DNA of 64,000 bases from Bilabrum cf. latius (Eukaryota > Bigyra: Bicosoecida > Bigyra > Bicosoecida), in contig OZ237745.1 in the NCBI GenBank assembly GCA_965178125.1, positions 868,001 through 932,000 of the forward strand, in the 5' to 3' direction. The notes beneath the pieces were generated by a model, which worked only from the letters and a program-made list of their open reading frames with translations, was not told the origin of the DNA and did no database searches. Each line of letters begins with the position of its first letter. Positions within the stretch are counted from its first letter, which is position 1. Both the position numbers and the translations under genes were made by a program. This document shows, piece by piece, positions 1 to 11,184 of this stretch.

Positions 1-2533
1 GTGTCATCAAGAGAAGCATCGCGATTCGCCTGGAGCCGCCGCTGGAGCTACCGCTCGAGCCAGCAAATCCGGAGCTGCCGCCGGAGCCGCCTTCGAAGGG
101 TGCGTCAGGACGGGCTGCTTCCGGGCGGTAGACGACGAGTCGGCCGAGGGCAGGCTGCACAGCAGCCTGCCCATGCGCGCCCTCCGGGTCGTGTACATCT
201 GCTGCGCCGCCAAGAAGAGGAACCAGGAGGGGCGCATCGAGGACGGGATGCAGTGGCTGGAGTCTCGCGGCCTGCTGGTGTCTGGCGGAGGCGGCCTCGG
301 CCACAAGGCGGGCCGCTGGGATTCGAGCACGCGAGGCAAAGGCAAAGGGAAAGGGAAAGGCAAGGGGAAGGCCGGCAGGGGCGGCGGCAGGGGCAGCAGC
401 AGCACCGGCGGCCTGCAGAGGCCCCGCCTCTGCGTCGTGACGCACGCGAGCGACCCCGATCGCATGCTCACGCACTCGCACGGATTCCTGGCAGTGGGGA
501 ACGAGAGGCTCTTCGATGGCGACGGGCACGGTGTCAGCTGCTGCAAGATGGGCAACGACTACGCGGAGGCCCAGGAGGCCGCGACGGCGGCGGCCGCCAG
601 GACAAGGGCCGGCGCGATGCCCCTCGCCCCCGACCAGAGCAAGGCCAGCGGCGATCATCACGATGCAACGAGCGAGGTGCTCGCGGGCCTGGTCGGGTTC
701 ATGAAGCTTCGCCTGCGGGGGCTCACCAAGTCGACAGGGCCGTTCAGGGCCATGGTGGACAGGATGCAGGGCCTGGTGGCACCAGAGCAGGCCGGCGGTG
801 CGGAAGAGGACGCCGGCCGGGCGGAGAAGCGGCACGTGCTGGTCCTTGCCGCCCTGCAAATCGCGGGGATCAAGGACGGAGGCAGCTGCCCTAGCTGCCC
901 CGCTCGAATCGCAGACGCGCTGGAGCGGGCCGAGAGAGCGGCGCCGGCCGGCAGCTTCGCCGAGGGAAGAAGGGTGGACGTGCTCAGGCCCATCGTGGGC
1001 GGAAACGCGCAGCCGTACGAGGCTCTGCAGCAGAAGGTCAAAGGCTCCTCGGGCAAGACCAACCGCCTCGCAGGGGACTGGATGTCACCGGGCGGGATCA
1101 AGGTGAAGGTCTTCAGGCGGGTCCTCCGCTTCTTCCTGCTCGGGGGAAGCGGGCCGAGCGAGGGGTCCCAGGGAGGTGCCGGCTCCGCCGCCCCCGGCAC
1201 TGGGGCCAGCAGGGCACGCGTCCTGGACCAGAAGCAACTCCTGGCGAGCCGCGCGTACGTGGACTTCGAGGACCCCTGGGCGCAAGACGGGGCCACGAGC
1301 CACAAGATCAGCTCGGTGTCGTGCTTCGACGCACGCGTCCTGGGGTCATCGCTGGAGCTCGAGCTGGAGGCGGAGGCGGAGGCGGAGGCGGCCGGACCCA
1401 GCTCCAGCTCCAGCTCCAGCTCCAGCTCCAGCTCCAGCTCCAGCTCGAGCGGATCTGTCGAGCCGGAGGAGCTGTCGGTCAGGGAGATACTCGGCCGGCT
1501 GGGCGACGAACCAGCGGGCGCAGACGACCGCGAGCCGGACCGGCTGGTGTGGTCGGCCAACATGATGCACACGAGGCTGCCCCACCCGGATGCCGCCAGT
1601 TTCTGGGAAGCGAAGGTTCCCTGCGTCTTCCTGCAGCTGGACAGCAGCGTCGCGGGCGTGTGGGCCGTCACCCGCAAGCAGAGCGGGCGGACGGCAGCGC
1701 CGGCAGGGGGGTTGGCGGCGGGGGCGGGGGCCGCCGCAGCAGCAGCAGGGCCGGCACCTTCGGCATCATCGTCGGCATCTTCTTCGGCAGCGCGTTCGGT
1801 CATCCCGCTGCCGCCAGAGGTGCCTGGCCGCGAGGGCATTCCTCTCGCACCGGCCTGCCGGCCTAGCGTGCAGCGCAACATCAACCGCATCGTGCTGGCC
1901 TGCGCGGCGACCAACCGCCGCTAGGTGCAGCAGCTGCTCGTGGTGCGGCTGCCGGACGGGTCGCGCGCGCTCCTCGCCGTGGCCATGGGCACGCGGGTCG
2001 CTTCCGTGCTGCGGTCGGTGCCCAGCGGGGGCACGGCCGAGGGCATGGGCATGGGCACGGCCGGGGGCAAGGGCAAGGGCGCGACCGGGGGCAAGGCGGC
2101 CGCAGCAAGTGCCGGCGAAGCCGCCCGGCGGCTCCTCGGGTTCTTCTCCAGACCCAGCGGGAAGCAATCCACTCCGGCAGGCGCGGCGGGCGCGGCGGGC
2201 GCGGCGGGCGCGGCGGGCGCGGCGGGCGCGGCGGGGTGGCGAGGTCGGGCACAAGCGGGGGCGCGAGCGCGAGGCGGGCGCCTCTGCCACCGGCATCCCC
2301 GAGGTTCGGTCCGAGGTTCCGGTTCGCCCCGGGAGTCTGTTCCTGGCCTCGGCCTCGCAGAGGGCCGCCTGGCGGCGCGGCGAGCGAGATGGGCACGGTG
2401 GGCTGCCGAATGCAGGAGGCGAGGAATCCGGATCCGACTCTACGTCCTACCGGCTCGGGCATCGCAAGGGACGCGCGCGCAGGGCAGCCAACGAGGAGGC
2501 TGCCACCGGAGGAGACTCGGAGGGAGCGGGTGA
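1..2533 (+). CDS. Unrecognised low-complexity protein, 5' end outside window
   Basis: I do not recognise this protein. The second reading frame is open from the first bases, so the gene begins outside the window. It passes one in-frame TAG (1922-1924) and reaches a TGA at 2531-2533. Visible features are a KGKGKG stretch near 340-370, a serine run encoded by a CAGCTC hexamer repeat at about 1400-1445, a basic hydrophobic patch KVKVFRRVLRFFLL, and Gly/Ala-rich linkers. The segment after the TAG (LLVVRLPDGSRALLAV) looks like normal protein and supports reading TAG as Gln. After a 9-bp repeat at 2181-2235 this frame becomes arginine-rich, while the third frame has more natural composition and ends in TGA at 2556-2558. 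An unseen intron or a repeat-length change may move the true 3' end. No function can be inferred. Confidence 0.5.
2181..2235. repeat. 9-bp tandem repeat (GCGCGGCGG), about 6 copies
   Basis: About six direct copies of a GC-only nonamer lie inside the 3' part of the first gene. They encode an Ala-Gly-Ala run in one frame and Arg-Arg-Ala in another. Protein-like composition switches frame across this repeat. Confidence 0.8.
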
Positions 2534-2558
2534 CGCGCTCGACGGCGACGGACGCTGA

Positions 2559-3043
2559 GGATTGGGAAGGCAGCGTGGGAGGGTCGCGGTGGATAGGCCG
2601 GGGATGATGTGCAAATTCCGCGTTGCATTGCTTGAGTACACAACGTCTTGATGAATCCATCCGCGCGCATCGAGGAATCCACGGGTGCCCGAGACGCCCG
2701 TGCACCACCTCTCCGTCGGAACGCATGCATGCCCCAAAGCGGTCGGGCGCGTCTCGTGCGCCCCTCTTCGAGCCGTGAACTATAGCCCATCGTCGGGGCG
2801 ACACATTCCCGCCAGTTGTTGTCAATTCGCAATGTTCGACGCGGCCGCAGCGTCCAATTCCGACATTAGGGGTTGTTTCTTCGTGGAAGTGATTCAAAAC
2901 CGAACGGAATGATCTTTTTTATCAACGGCTGTGGTGATAATTTCTTCAGACAAGTGAGATGTGAATGGAAAGGGAAAAATTATCGACGGATATTCAAATT
3001 ACTACCACGGTTTTGTATGTCTTATTTCTGCGATCCTGTTTAA
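2559..3043. other. Intergenic, no gene seen
   Basis: This stretch holds no convincing coding segment. Base composition falls from very GC-rich to AT-rich (from about 2900), as expected of a 3' flank leading into the tRNA gene. Confidence 0.6.
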
Positions 3044-3116
3044 CGCGTTGGAGCTCCGTTGGTAGAGCGCGAGGCTCATAACCTCGAGGTCCCTGGTTCG
3101 ATCCCCGGCAACGCGC
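3044..3116 (+). tRNA. tRNA-Met (CAU), elongator type
   Basis: The sequence folds as a cloverleaf. The acceptor stem is CGCGTTG (3044-3050) paired with CAACGCG (3109-3115). The D stem is GCTC/GAGC, and the anticodon stem CGAGG/CCTCG carries the loop CTCATAA (3075-3081) with anticodon CAU. The T loop is TTCGATC (3097-3103). There is no intron and CCA is not encoded. Oddities are a G at the usual U8 position, one T-C mismatch in the T stem, and a C discriminator base. The T loop begins TTC rather than with the A54 of eukaryotic initiators, so an elongator tRNA is more likely. Confidence 0.88.
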
Positions 3117-3165
3117 TTTTATTTTCACATTATTTTTTTATTTTTATTTTTATTTTTATTTTTTC
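3117..3165 (+). terminator. Oligo-T run downstream of tRNA (Pol III terminator)
   Basis: The first T run follows the tRNA discriminator directly and is followed by repeated TTTTTA blocks. Runs of four or more T are the known RNA polymerase III termination signal. Confidence 0.7.
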
Positions 3166-3400
3166 AGTTTTCAATCCATTCTATCCCTTTGCTGAGCATC
3201 GAATTGTCATTGCCAGCGTCGCCAGCCTCATTTTTTGAAACTTTACATCAATTGATGTGCATGTCGGTGCGCGGTTTGATTGGTACGCGGCGCCCTGCGC
3301 AGTGAGTGGCATCGGTTCCAGATTTAAAGGCCACTTTTCTCAGCTCCTACCGAGCAGTTGTCTTGGCAAATTCAGATACATAGTAAGTTACAGACCACTA
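3166..3400. other. Intergenic between tRNA and minisatellite
   Basis: Unique sequence with no coding evidence. It grades into the first minisatellite at about 3400. Confidence 0.5.
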
Positions 3401-6400
3401 TGTGGGGCGGGCCTCCGGGCCATGGAGGGCGATGCCTGGGGCAGACCTGCAGGCCATAGAGGGACAGAGGGTGATGCCTGGGGGCAGGCCTCCGGGCCAT
3501 GGAGGGACGGAGGGCGATGCCTGGGGCAGGCCTCCGGGCCATGGAGGGCGATGCCTGGGGCAGGCCTCCGGGCCATGGAGGGTGATGCCGGGGGCAGGCC
3601 TCCGGGCCATGGAGGGACGGAGGGTGATGCCTGGGGCAGGCCTCCGGGCCATGGAGGGCGATGCCTGGGGCAGGCCTCCAGGCCATGGAGGGACGGAGGG
3701 CGATGCCTGGGGCAGGCCTCCGGGCCATGGAGGGACGGAGGGTGATGCCTGGGGCAGGCCTCCAGGCCATGGAGGGCGATGCCTGGGGCAGGCCTCCGGG
3801 CCATGGAGGGTGATGCCCGGGGGCAGGCCTCCGGGCCATGGAGGGACGGAGGGTGATGCCTGGGGCAGGCCTCCGGGCCATGGAGGGACGGAGGGCGATG
3901 CCCGGGGCAGGCCTCCGGGCCATGGAGGGACGGAGGGTGATGCCTGGGGCAGGCCTCCGGGCCATGGAGGGACGGAGGGTGATGCCTGGGGCAGGCCTCC
4001 AGGCCATGGAGGGCGATGCCTGGGGCAGGCCTCCGGGCCATGGAGGGTGATGCCTGGGGCAGGCCTCCGGGCCATGGAGGGTGATGCCTGGGGCAGGCCT
4101 CCGGGCCATGGAGGGACGGAGAGCGATGCCCGGGGCAGGCCTCCGGGCCATGGAGGGACGGAGGGCGATGCCTGGGGCAGGCCTCCGGGCCATGGAGGGT
4201 GATGCCCGGGGGCAGGCCTCCGGGCCATGGAGGGACGGAGGGTGATGCCTGGGGCAGGCCTCCGGGCCATGGAGGGACGGAGGGCGATGCCCGGGGCAGG
4301 CCTCCGGGCCATGGAGGGACGGAGGGTGATGCCTGGGGCAGGCCTCCGGGCCATGGAGGGACGGAGGGTGATGCCTGGGGCAGGCCTCCAGGCCATGGAG
4401 GGCGATGCCTGGGGCAGGCCTCCGGGCCATGGAGGGTGATGCCTGGGGGCAGGCCTCCAGGCCATGGAGGGACGGAGGGTGATGCCTGGGGCAGGCCTCC
4501 GGGCCATGGAGGGACGGAGGTCAATGCCTGGGGCAGGCCTCCAGGCCATGGAGGGTGATGCCTGGGGGCAGGCCTCCAGGCCATGGAGGGCGATGCCTGG
4601 GGCAGGCCTCCAGGCCATGGAGGGCGGTGCCCGGGGCAGGCCTCCAGGCTATGGAGGGCGATGCCTGGGGCAGGCCTCCGGGCCATGGAGGGACGGAGGG
4701 TGATGCCTGGGGCAGGCCTCCAGGCCATGGAGGGTGATGCCTGGGGGCAGGCCTCCAGGCCATGGAGGGCGATGCCTGGGGCAGGCCTCCGGGCCATGGA
4801 GGGACGGAGGGCGATGCCCGGGGGCAGGCCTCCGGGCCATGGAGGGACGGAGGGCGATGCCTGGGGCAGGCCTCCGGGCCATGGAGGGCGATGCCTGGGG
4901 CAGGCCTCCGGGCCATGGAGGGACGGAGGGCGATGCCTGGGGCAGGCCTCCGGGCCATGGAGGGACGGAGGGCGATGCCTGGGGCAGGCCTCCGGGCCAT
5001 GGAGGGACGGAGGGTGATGCCTGGGGCAGGCCTCCAGGCCATGGAGGGCGATGCCTGGGGCAGGCCTCCGGGCCATGGAGGGCGATGCCTGGGGCAGGCC
5101 TCCGGGCCATGGAGGGTGATGCCTGGGGCAGGCCTCCGGGCCATGGAGGGACGGAGGGCGATGCCCGGGGCAGGCCTCCGGGCCATGGAGGGACGGAGGG
5201 CGATGCCTGGGGCAGGCCTCCGGGCCATGGAGGGACGGAGGGTGATGCCTGGGGCAGGCCTCCAGGCCATGGAGGGCGATGCCTGGGGCAGGCCTCCGGG
5301 CCATGGAGGGCGATGCCTGGGCTAGGCCTCCAGGCCATGGAGGGCGATGCCCGGGGGCAGGCCTCCGGGCCATGGAGGGACGGAGGGTGATGCCTGGGGC
5401 AGGCCTCCGGGCCATGGAGGGACGGAGGGTGATGCCTGGGGCAGGCCTCCGGGCCATGGAGGGACGGAGGGCGATGCCCGGGGCAGGCCTCCGGGCCATG
5501 GAGGGACGGAGGGCGATGCCTGGGGCAGGCCTCCAGGCCATGGAGGGACGGAGGGCGATGCCTGGGGCAGGCCTCCGGGCCATGGAGGGCGATGCCTGGG
5601 GCAGGCCTCCAGGCCATGGAGGGCGATGCCTGGGGCAGGCCTCCGGGCCATGGAGGGCGATGCCCGGGGCAGGCCTCCGGGCCATGGAGGGACGGAGGGT
5701 GATGCCTGGGGCAGGCCTCCAGGCCATGGAGGGCGATGCCTGGGGGCAGGCCTCCAGGCCATGGAGGGACGGAGGTCAATGCCTGGGGCAGGCCTCCAGG
5801 CCATGGAGGGTGATGCCTGGGGGCAGGCCTCCAGGCTATGGAGGGCGATGCCTGGGGCAGGCCTCCGGGCCATGGAGGGACGGAGGGTGATGCCTGGGGC
5901 AGGCCTCCAGGCCATGGAGGGTGATGCCTGGGGGCAGGCCTCCAGGCCATGGAGGGCGATGCCTGGGGCAGGCCTTCGGGCCATGGAGGGACGGAGGTCG
6001 ATGCCCGGGGGCAGGCCTCCGGGCCATGGAGGGATGGAGGGCGATGCCTGGGGCAGGCCTCCGGGCCATGGAGGGCGATGCCTGGGGCAGGCCTCCGGGC
6101 CATGGAGGGACGGAGGGCGATGCCTGGGGCAGGCCTCCGGGCCATGGAGGGACGGAGGGCGATGCCCGGGGGCAGGCCTCCGGGCCATGGAGGGACGGAG
6201 GGCGATGCCTGGGGCAGGCCTCCGGGCCATGGAGGGACGGAGGGCGATGCCTGGGGCAGGCCTCCGGGCCATGGAGGGACGGAGGGCGATGCCTGGGGCA
6301 GGCCTCCAGGCCATGGAGGGCGATGCCTGGGGCAGGCCTCCGGGCCATGGAGGGACGGAGGGTGATGCCTGGGGCAGGCCTCCGGGCCATGGAGGGACGG

Positions 6401-8188
6401 AGGGCGATGCCCGGGGGCAGGCCTCCGGGCCATAGAGGGACGGAGGGCGATGCCTGGGGCAGGCCTCCGGGCCATGGAGGGACGGAGGGTGATGCCTGGG
6501 GCAGGCCTCCAGGCCATGGAGGGTGATGCCTGGGGGCAGGCCTCCAGGCCATGGAGGGCGATGCCTGGGGCAGGCCTCCGGGCCATGGAGGGACGGAGGG
6601 CGATGCCCGGGGGCAGGCCTCCGGGCCATGGAGGGATGGAGGGCGATGCCTGGGGCAGGCCTCCGGGCCATGGAGGGCGATGCCTGGGGCAGGCCTCCGG
6701 GCCACGGAGGGACGGAGGGCGATGCCTGGGGCAGGCCTCCGGGCCATGGAGGGACGGAGGGCGATGCCCGGGGGCAGGCCTCCGGGCCATGGAGGGACGG
6801 AGGGTGATGCCTGGGGCAGGCCTCCGGGCCATGGAGGGACGGAGGGCGATGCCTGGGGCAGGCCTCCAGGCCATGGAGGGACGGAGGGCGATGCCTGGGG
6901 CAGGCCTTCGGGCCATGGAGGGCGATGCCTGGGGCAGGCCTCCGGGCCATGGAGGGACGGAGGGCGATGCCTGGTGAAGGCCTACCGGGCCATGGAGGGC
7001 GATGCCTGGGGCAGGCCTCCGGGCCATGGAGGGACGGAGGGCGATGCCTGGTGAAGGCCTACCGGGCCATGGAGGGCGATGCCTGGGCTAGGCCTCCGGG
7101 CCATGGAGGGCGATGCCTGGGGCAGGCCTCCGGGCCATGGAGGGACGGAGGGCGATGCCTGGGGCAGGCCTTCGGGCCATGGAGGGCGATGCCTGGGCTA
7201 GGCCTCCAGGCCATGGAGGGCGATGCCTGGGGCAGGCCTCCGGGCCATGGAGGGCGATGCCTGGGGCAGGCCTCCGGGCCATGGAGGGACGGAGAGCGAT
7301 GCCTGGGGGCAGGCCTCCGGGCCATGGAGGGCGATGCCTGGGGCAGGCCTCCGGGCCATGGAGGGCGATGCCTGGGCTAGGCCTCCAGGCCATGGAGGGC
7401 GATGCCTGGGGCAGGCCTCCGGGCCATGGAGGGCGATGCCCGGGGCAGGCCTCCGGGCCATGGAGGGACGGAGGGCGATGCCTGGGCTAGGCCTCCAGGC
7501 CATGGAGGGCGATGCCTGGGGCAGGCCTCCGGGCCATGGAGGGCGATGCCTGGGGCAGGCCTCCGGGCCATGGAGGGACGGAGGGCGATGCCTGGGGGCA
7601 GGCCTCCGGGCCATGGAGGGCGATGCCTGGGGCAGGCCTCCGGGCCATGGAGGGCGATGCCTGGGCTAGGCCTCCAGGCCATGGAGGGCGATGCCTGGGG
7701 CAGGCCTCCAGGCCATGGAGGGCGATGCCTGGGGCAGGCCTCCGGGCCATGGAGGGACGGAGGGCGATGCCCGGGGCAGGCCTCCGGGCCATGGAGGGAC
7801 GGATGGCGATGCCTGGGGCAGGCCTTCGGGCCATGGAGGGCGATGCCTGGGGCAGGCCTCCGGGCCATGGAGGGACGGAGGGCGATGCCCGGGGGCAGGC
7901 CTCCAGGCCATGGAGGGACGGAGGGCGATGCCTGGGGCAGGCCTCCAGGCCATGGAGGGCGATGCCTGGGGCAGGCCTCCGGGCCATGGAGGGCGATGCC
8001 TGGGGCAGGCCTCCGGGCCATGGAGGGACGGAGGGCGATGCCCGGGGGCAGGCCTCCAGGCCATGGAGGGACGGAGGGCGATGCCTGGGGCAGGCCTTCG
8101 GGCCATGGAGGGCGATGCCTGGGGCAGGCCTCAGGGCCATGGAGGGACGGAGGGCGATGCCTGGGGCAGGCCTCCAGGCCATGGAGTT
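3401..8188. repeat. Minisatellite 1: 34-bp and 42-bp units, roughly 120 copies
   Basis: Nearly 4.8 kb is built from one short unit that starts CCTGGGGCAGGCCTCCGGG and continues through CCATGGAGGG to GATG (34 bp). A second version carries an extra ACGGAGGG (42 bp). One-base variants have five Gs after CCT, and CTGGGCTAGG, CTGGTGAAGG and CCAGGCC variants recur. The two unit lengths are mixed irregularly, and multi-unit blocks recur, which points to repeated unequal exchange. Long open frames exist on both strands only because the unit lacks stop codons in several frames. Their products are endless repeats of the unit, so I call no gene here. Confidence 0.97.
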
Positions 8189-8228
8189 ACTGAGGGTGAT
8201 GGCGCTATGGTGGCCACCACGCAGAAGG

Positions 8229-10520
8229 CAGCTTTTAGGCACAACAATAACATGTGCGGGTGTGCTAGGCGTGTGGTAGTAGGTGTTCGATTCTGTTCTC
8301 AGGGCCGGCGGATGGGCTGTACATTGTTGAGGGGCGCTGTGGGCTGCACAGGTGCGGCTGTGCTGGGCGTGTGATAGTAGGTGTTCGATTCTGTCCTCAG
8401 GGCCGGCGGCTGTGCTGTACGCTGGTGAGGGGCGCTGTGGGCTGCACAGGTGCGGCTGTGCTGGGCGTGTGGTAGTAGGTGTTCGATTCTGTCCCCAGGG
8501 CCGGCGGCTGTGCTGTACGTTGGTGAGGGGCGCTGTGGGGCTGCACAAGTGCGGCTGTGCTGTACGCTGGTGAGGGGCGCGGTGGGGCTGCACAGGTGCG
8601 GCTGTGCTGGGCGTGTGTTAGTAGGTGTTCGATTCTGTCCCCAGGGCCGGCGGCTGTGCTGTACGTTGGTGAGGGGCGCTGTGGGGCTGCACAAGTGCGG
8701 CTGTGCTGTACGCTGGTGAGGGGCGCGGTGGGGCTGCACAGGTGCGGCTGTGCTGGGCGTGTGGTAGTAGGTGTTCGATTCTGTCCCCAGGGCCGGCGGC
8801 TGTGCTGTACGTTGGTGAGGGGCGCTGTGGGGCTGCACAAGTGCGGCTGTGCTGGGCGTGTGATAGTAGGTATTCGATTCTGTCCTCAGGGCCGGCGGCT
8901 GTGCTGTACGTTGGTGAGGGGCGCGGTGGGGCTGCACAAGTGCGGCTGTGCTGGGCGTGTGGTAGTAGGTATTCGATTCTGTCCCCAGGGCCGGCGGCTG
9001 TGCTGTACGTTGGTGAGGGGCGCTGTGGGGCTGCACAAGTGCGGCTGTGCTGTACGTTGGTGAGGGGCGCGGTGGGGCTGCACAGGTGCGGCTGTGCTGG
9101 GCGTGTGGTAGTAGGTATTCGATTCTGTCCTCAGGGCCGGCGGCTGTGCTGTACGTTGGTGAGGGGCGCGGTGGGGCTGCACAAGTGCGGCTGTGCTGGG
9201 CGTGTGATAGTAGGTGTTCGATTCTGTCCCCATGGCCGGCGGCTGTGCTGTACGCTGGTGAGGGGCGCTGTGGGCTGCACAGGTGCGGCTGTGCTGGGCG
9301 TGTGATAGTAGGTGTTCGATTCTGTCCCCAGGGCCGGCGGCTGTGCTGTACGTTGGTGAGGGGCGCTGTGGGGCTGCACAAGTGCGGCTGTGCTGTACGT
9401 TGGTGAGGGGCGCGGTGGGGCTGCACAGGTGCGGCTGTGCTGGGCGTGTGTTAGTAGGTGTTCGATTCTGTCCCCAGGGCCGGCGGCTGTGCTGTACGTT
9501 GGTGAGGGGCGCTGTGGGGCTGCACAAGTGCGGCTGTGCTGGGCGTGTGGTAGTAGGTATTCGATTCTGTCCCCAGGGCCGGCGGCTGTGCTGTACGTTG
9601 GTGAGGGGCGCGGTGGGCTGCACAAGTGCGGCTGTGCTGGGCGTGTGATAGTAGGTGTTCGATTCTGTCCCCAGGGCCGGCGGCTGTGCTGTACGCTGGT
9701 GAGGGGCGCTGTGGGCTGCACAGGTGCGGCTGTGCTGGGCGTGTGGTAGTAGGTGTTCGATTCTGTCCCCAGGGCCGGCGGCTGTGCTGTACGCTGGTGA
9801 GGGGCGCTGTGGGCTGCACAGGTGCGGCTGTGCTGGGCGTGTGGTAGTAGGTGTTCGATTCTGTCCCCAGGGCCGGCGGCTGTGCTGTACGTTGGTGAGG
9901 GGCGCTGTGGGGCTGCACAAGTGCGGCTGTGCTGTACGCTGGTGAGGGGCGCGGTGGGGCTGCACAGGTGCGGCTGTGCTGGGCGTGTGGTAGTAGGTGT
10001 TCGATTCTGTCCCCAGGGCCGGCGGCTGTGCTGTACGTTGGTGAGGGGCGCTGTGGGGCTGCACAAGTGCGGCTGTGCTGTACGTTGGTGAGGGGCGCGG
10101 TGGGGCTGCACAGGTGCGGCTGTGCTGGGCGTGTGGTAGTAGGTGTTCGATTCTGTCCCCAGGGCCGGCGGCTGTGCTGTACGTTGGTGAGGGGCGCTGT
10201 GGGGCTGCACAAGTGCGGCTGTGCTGTACGCTGGTGAGGGGCGCGGTGGGGCTGCACAGGTGCGGCTGTGCTGGGCGTGTGGTAGTAGGTATTCGATTCT
10301 GTCCTCAGGGCCGGCGGCTGTGCTGTACGTTGGTGAGGGGCGCTGTGGGGCTGCACAAGTGCGGCTGTGCTGTACGTTGGTGAGGGGCGCGGTGGGGCTG
10401 CACAGGTGCGGCTGTGCTGGGCGTGTGATAGTAGGTGTTCGATTCTGTCCTCAGGGCCGGCGGCTGTGCTGTACGCTGGTGAGGGGCGCGGTGGGGCTGC
10501 AGATGCGGGTGTGCTGTACG
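8229..10520. repeat. Minisatellite 2: 98/99-bp units with 47-bp derivatives
   Basis: A different tandem array follows the first after a short unique junction. The main unit is 98-99 bp and contains TGGTAGTAGGTGTTCGATTC and GGCCGGCGGCTGTGCTGTAC. A 47-bp unit lacking the middle 52 bp alternates with it, giving a 145/146-bp higher-order repeat that is especially regular from about 9820 to 10500. There are about twenty main units. Copies differ by few substitutions (GTGTTC/GTATTC, CCCCAG/CCTCAG, CGTTGG/CGCTGG). Open frames in both directions are products of the repeat and are not called as genes. Confidence 0.97.
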
Positions 10521-11184
10521 TTGGTGGGGACGTGCGCGATGTGCTAGTTCTGTAACAGAACTTCTGTTTGTGTTACGTTTGTAGGTCTGCGGAATGATGG
10601 CCTAGTTGTGCGGCTGATTACTGTATTGAATTAGTCTTGTTGGCCAGGTCTACCAGTATATCGTTGCGGTAATTCGACGGCTGGATCCAACGATCTGTCT
10701 CATCTAGCCAGATCCGTGCAATAGGGCTATATACAGTACAGCCAACCTTATCTGCTGTCACGTTCAAGTCAGCCCTAGCGGGTATTCAATACTGCTGCTG
10801 CCACCGGTCCCACTGAGCCTTTCAACTAGGCCGCCTCATTCCGCGCTCCTCTGCGTCCGCCGTCGAGTGCGGCAGCATCCTCTCACTTTAAGTCTCTGAT
10901 GGTAGCGGCTGGCGTCGGCGCCGCCTCCTCGACGGCCGCCTTCCGCGCACTTGACGAGCGGTGAGGACAGGTCGGCTGGGCAGCAGATGCCGAGGAAAAG
11001 AAAGAGGAGGAGTGGGAGGAGGGCGACCCGTTGCCTCGCAGTGCCACGCCCGCCAGCTCACGCCTCGCCGCCAGCACACCCCTTCGGGCATGTGCCTGCG
11101 CCTGGCTGCGAGGCAGCACCTCCGGGTGGATGCCCCGCGCCTCCGCCACCACGGCGTCACCCAGCGCCGTGTGGAACGCGCTCA
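10521..11184. other. Intergenic / 3' flank of FtsX-like gene
   Basis: About 10521-10850 is unique, AT-richer sequence with no coding signal. From 10883 to 11184 the minus strand keeps an open frame with protein-like composition, beginning MSAFHTALGD and ending in TGA. It is not in frame with the FtsX-like gene. It could be a 3' exon joined by an intron I could not place, or an untranslated region. Confidence 0.4.

Noticed and set aside
658-1914. Minus-strand open frame of about 418 codons opposite the first gene
   Set aside because: It is a shadow in the complementary strand (Glu-Leu runs opposite the serine run). The plus frame is open to the window edge and continues sensibly past its TAG.
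3388-8106. Very long open frames on both strands (up to about 790 codons) made of a repeated RRPAPGI / WGRPPGHGG pattern
   Set aside because: They follow the minisatellite unit and occur in several frames at once. There is no start context, domain or composition change, so they are products of a stop-free repeat.
8299-10380. Long open frames on both strands in the second tandem array
   Set aside because: Same reason: the frames track the 98/99-bp and 47-bp units and encode only repeats.
3401-10520. CRISPR array
   Set aside because: The units are directly adjacent, without unique spacers of constant length, in a eukaryotic genome with introns, and no cas genes are present.
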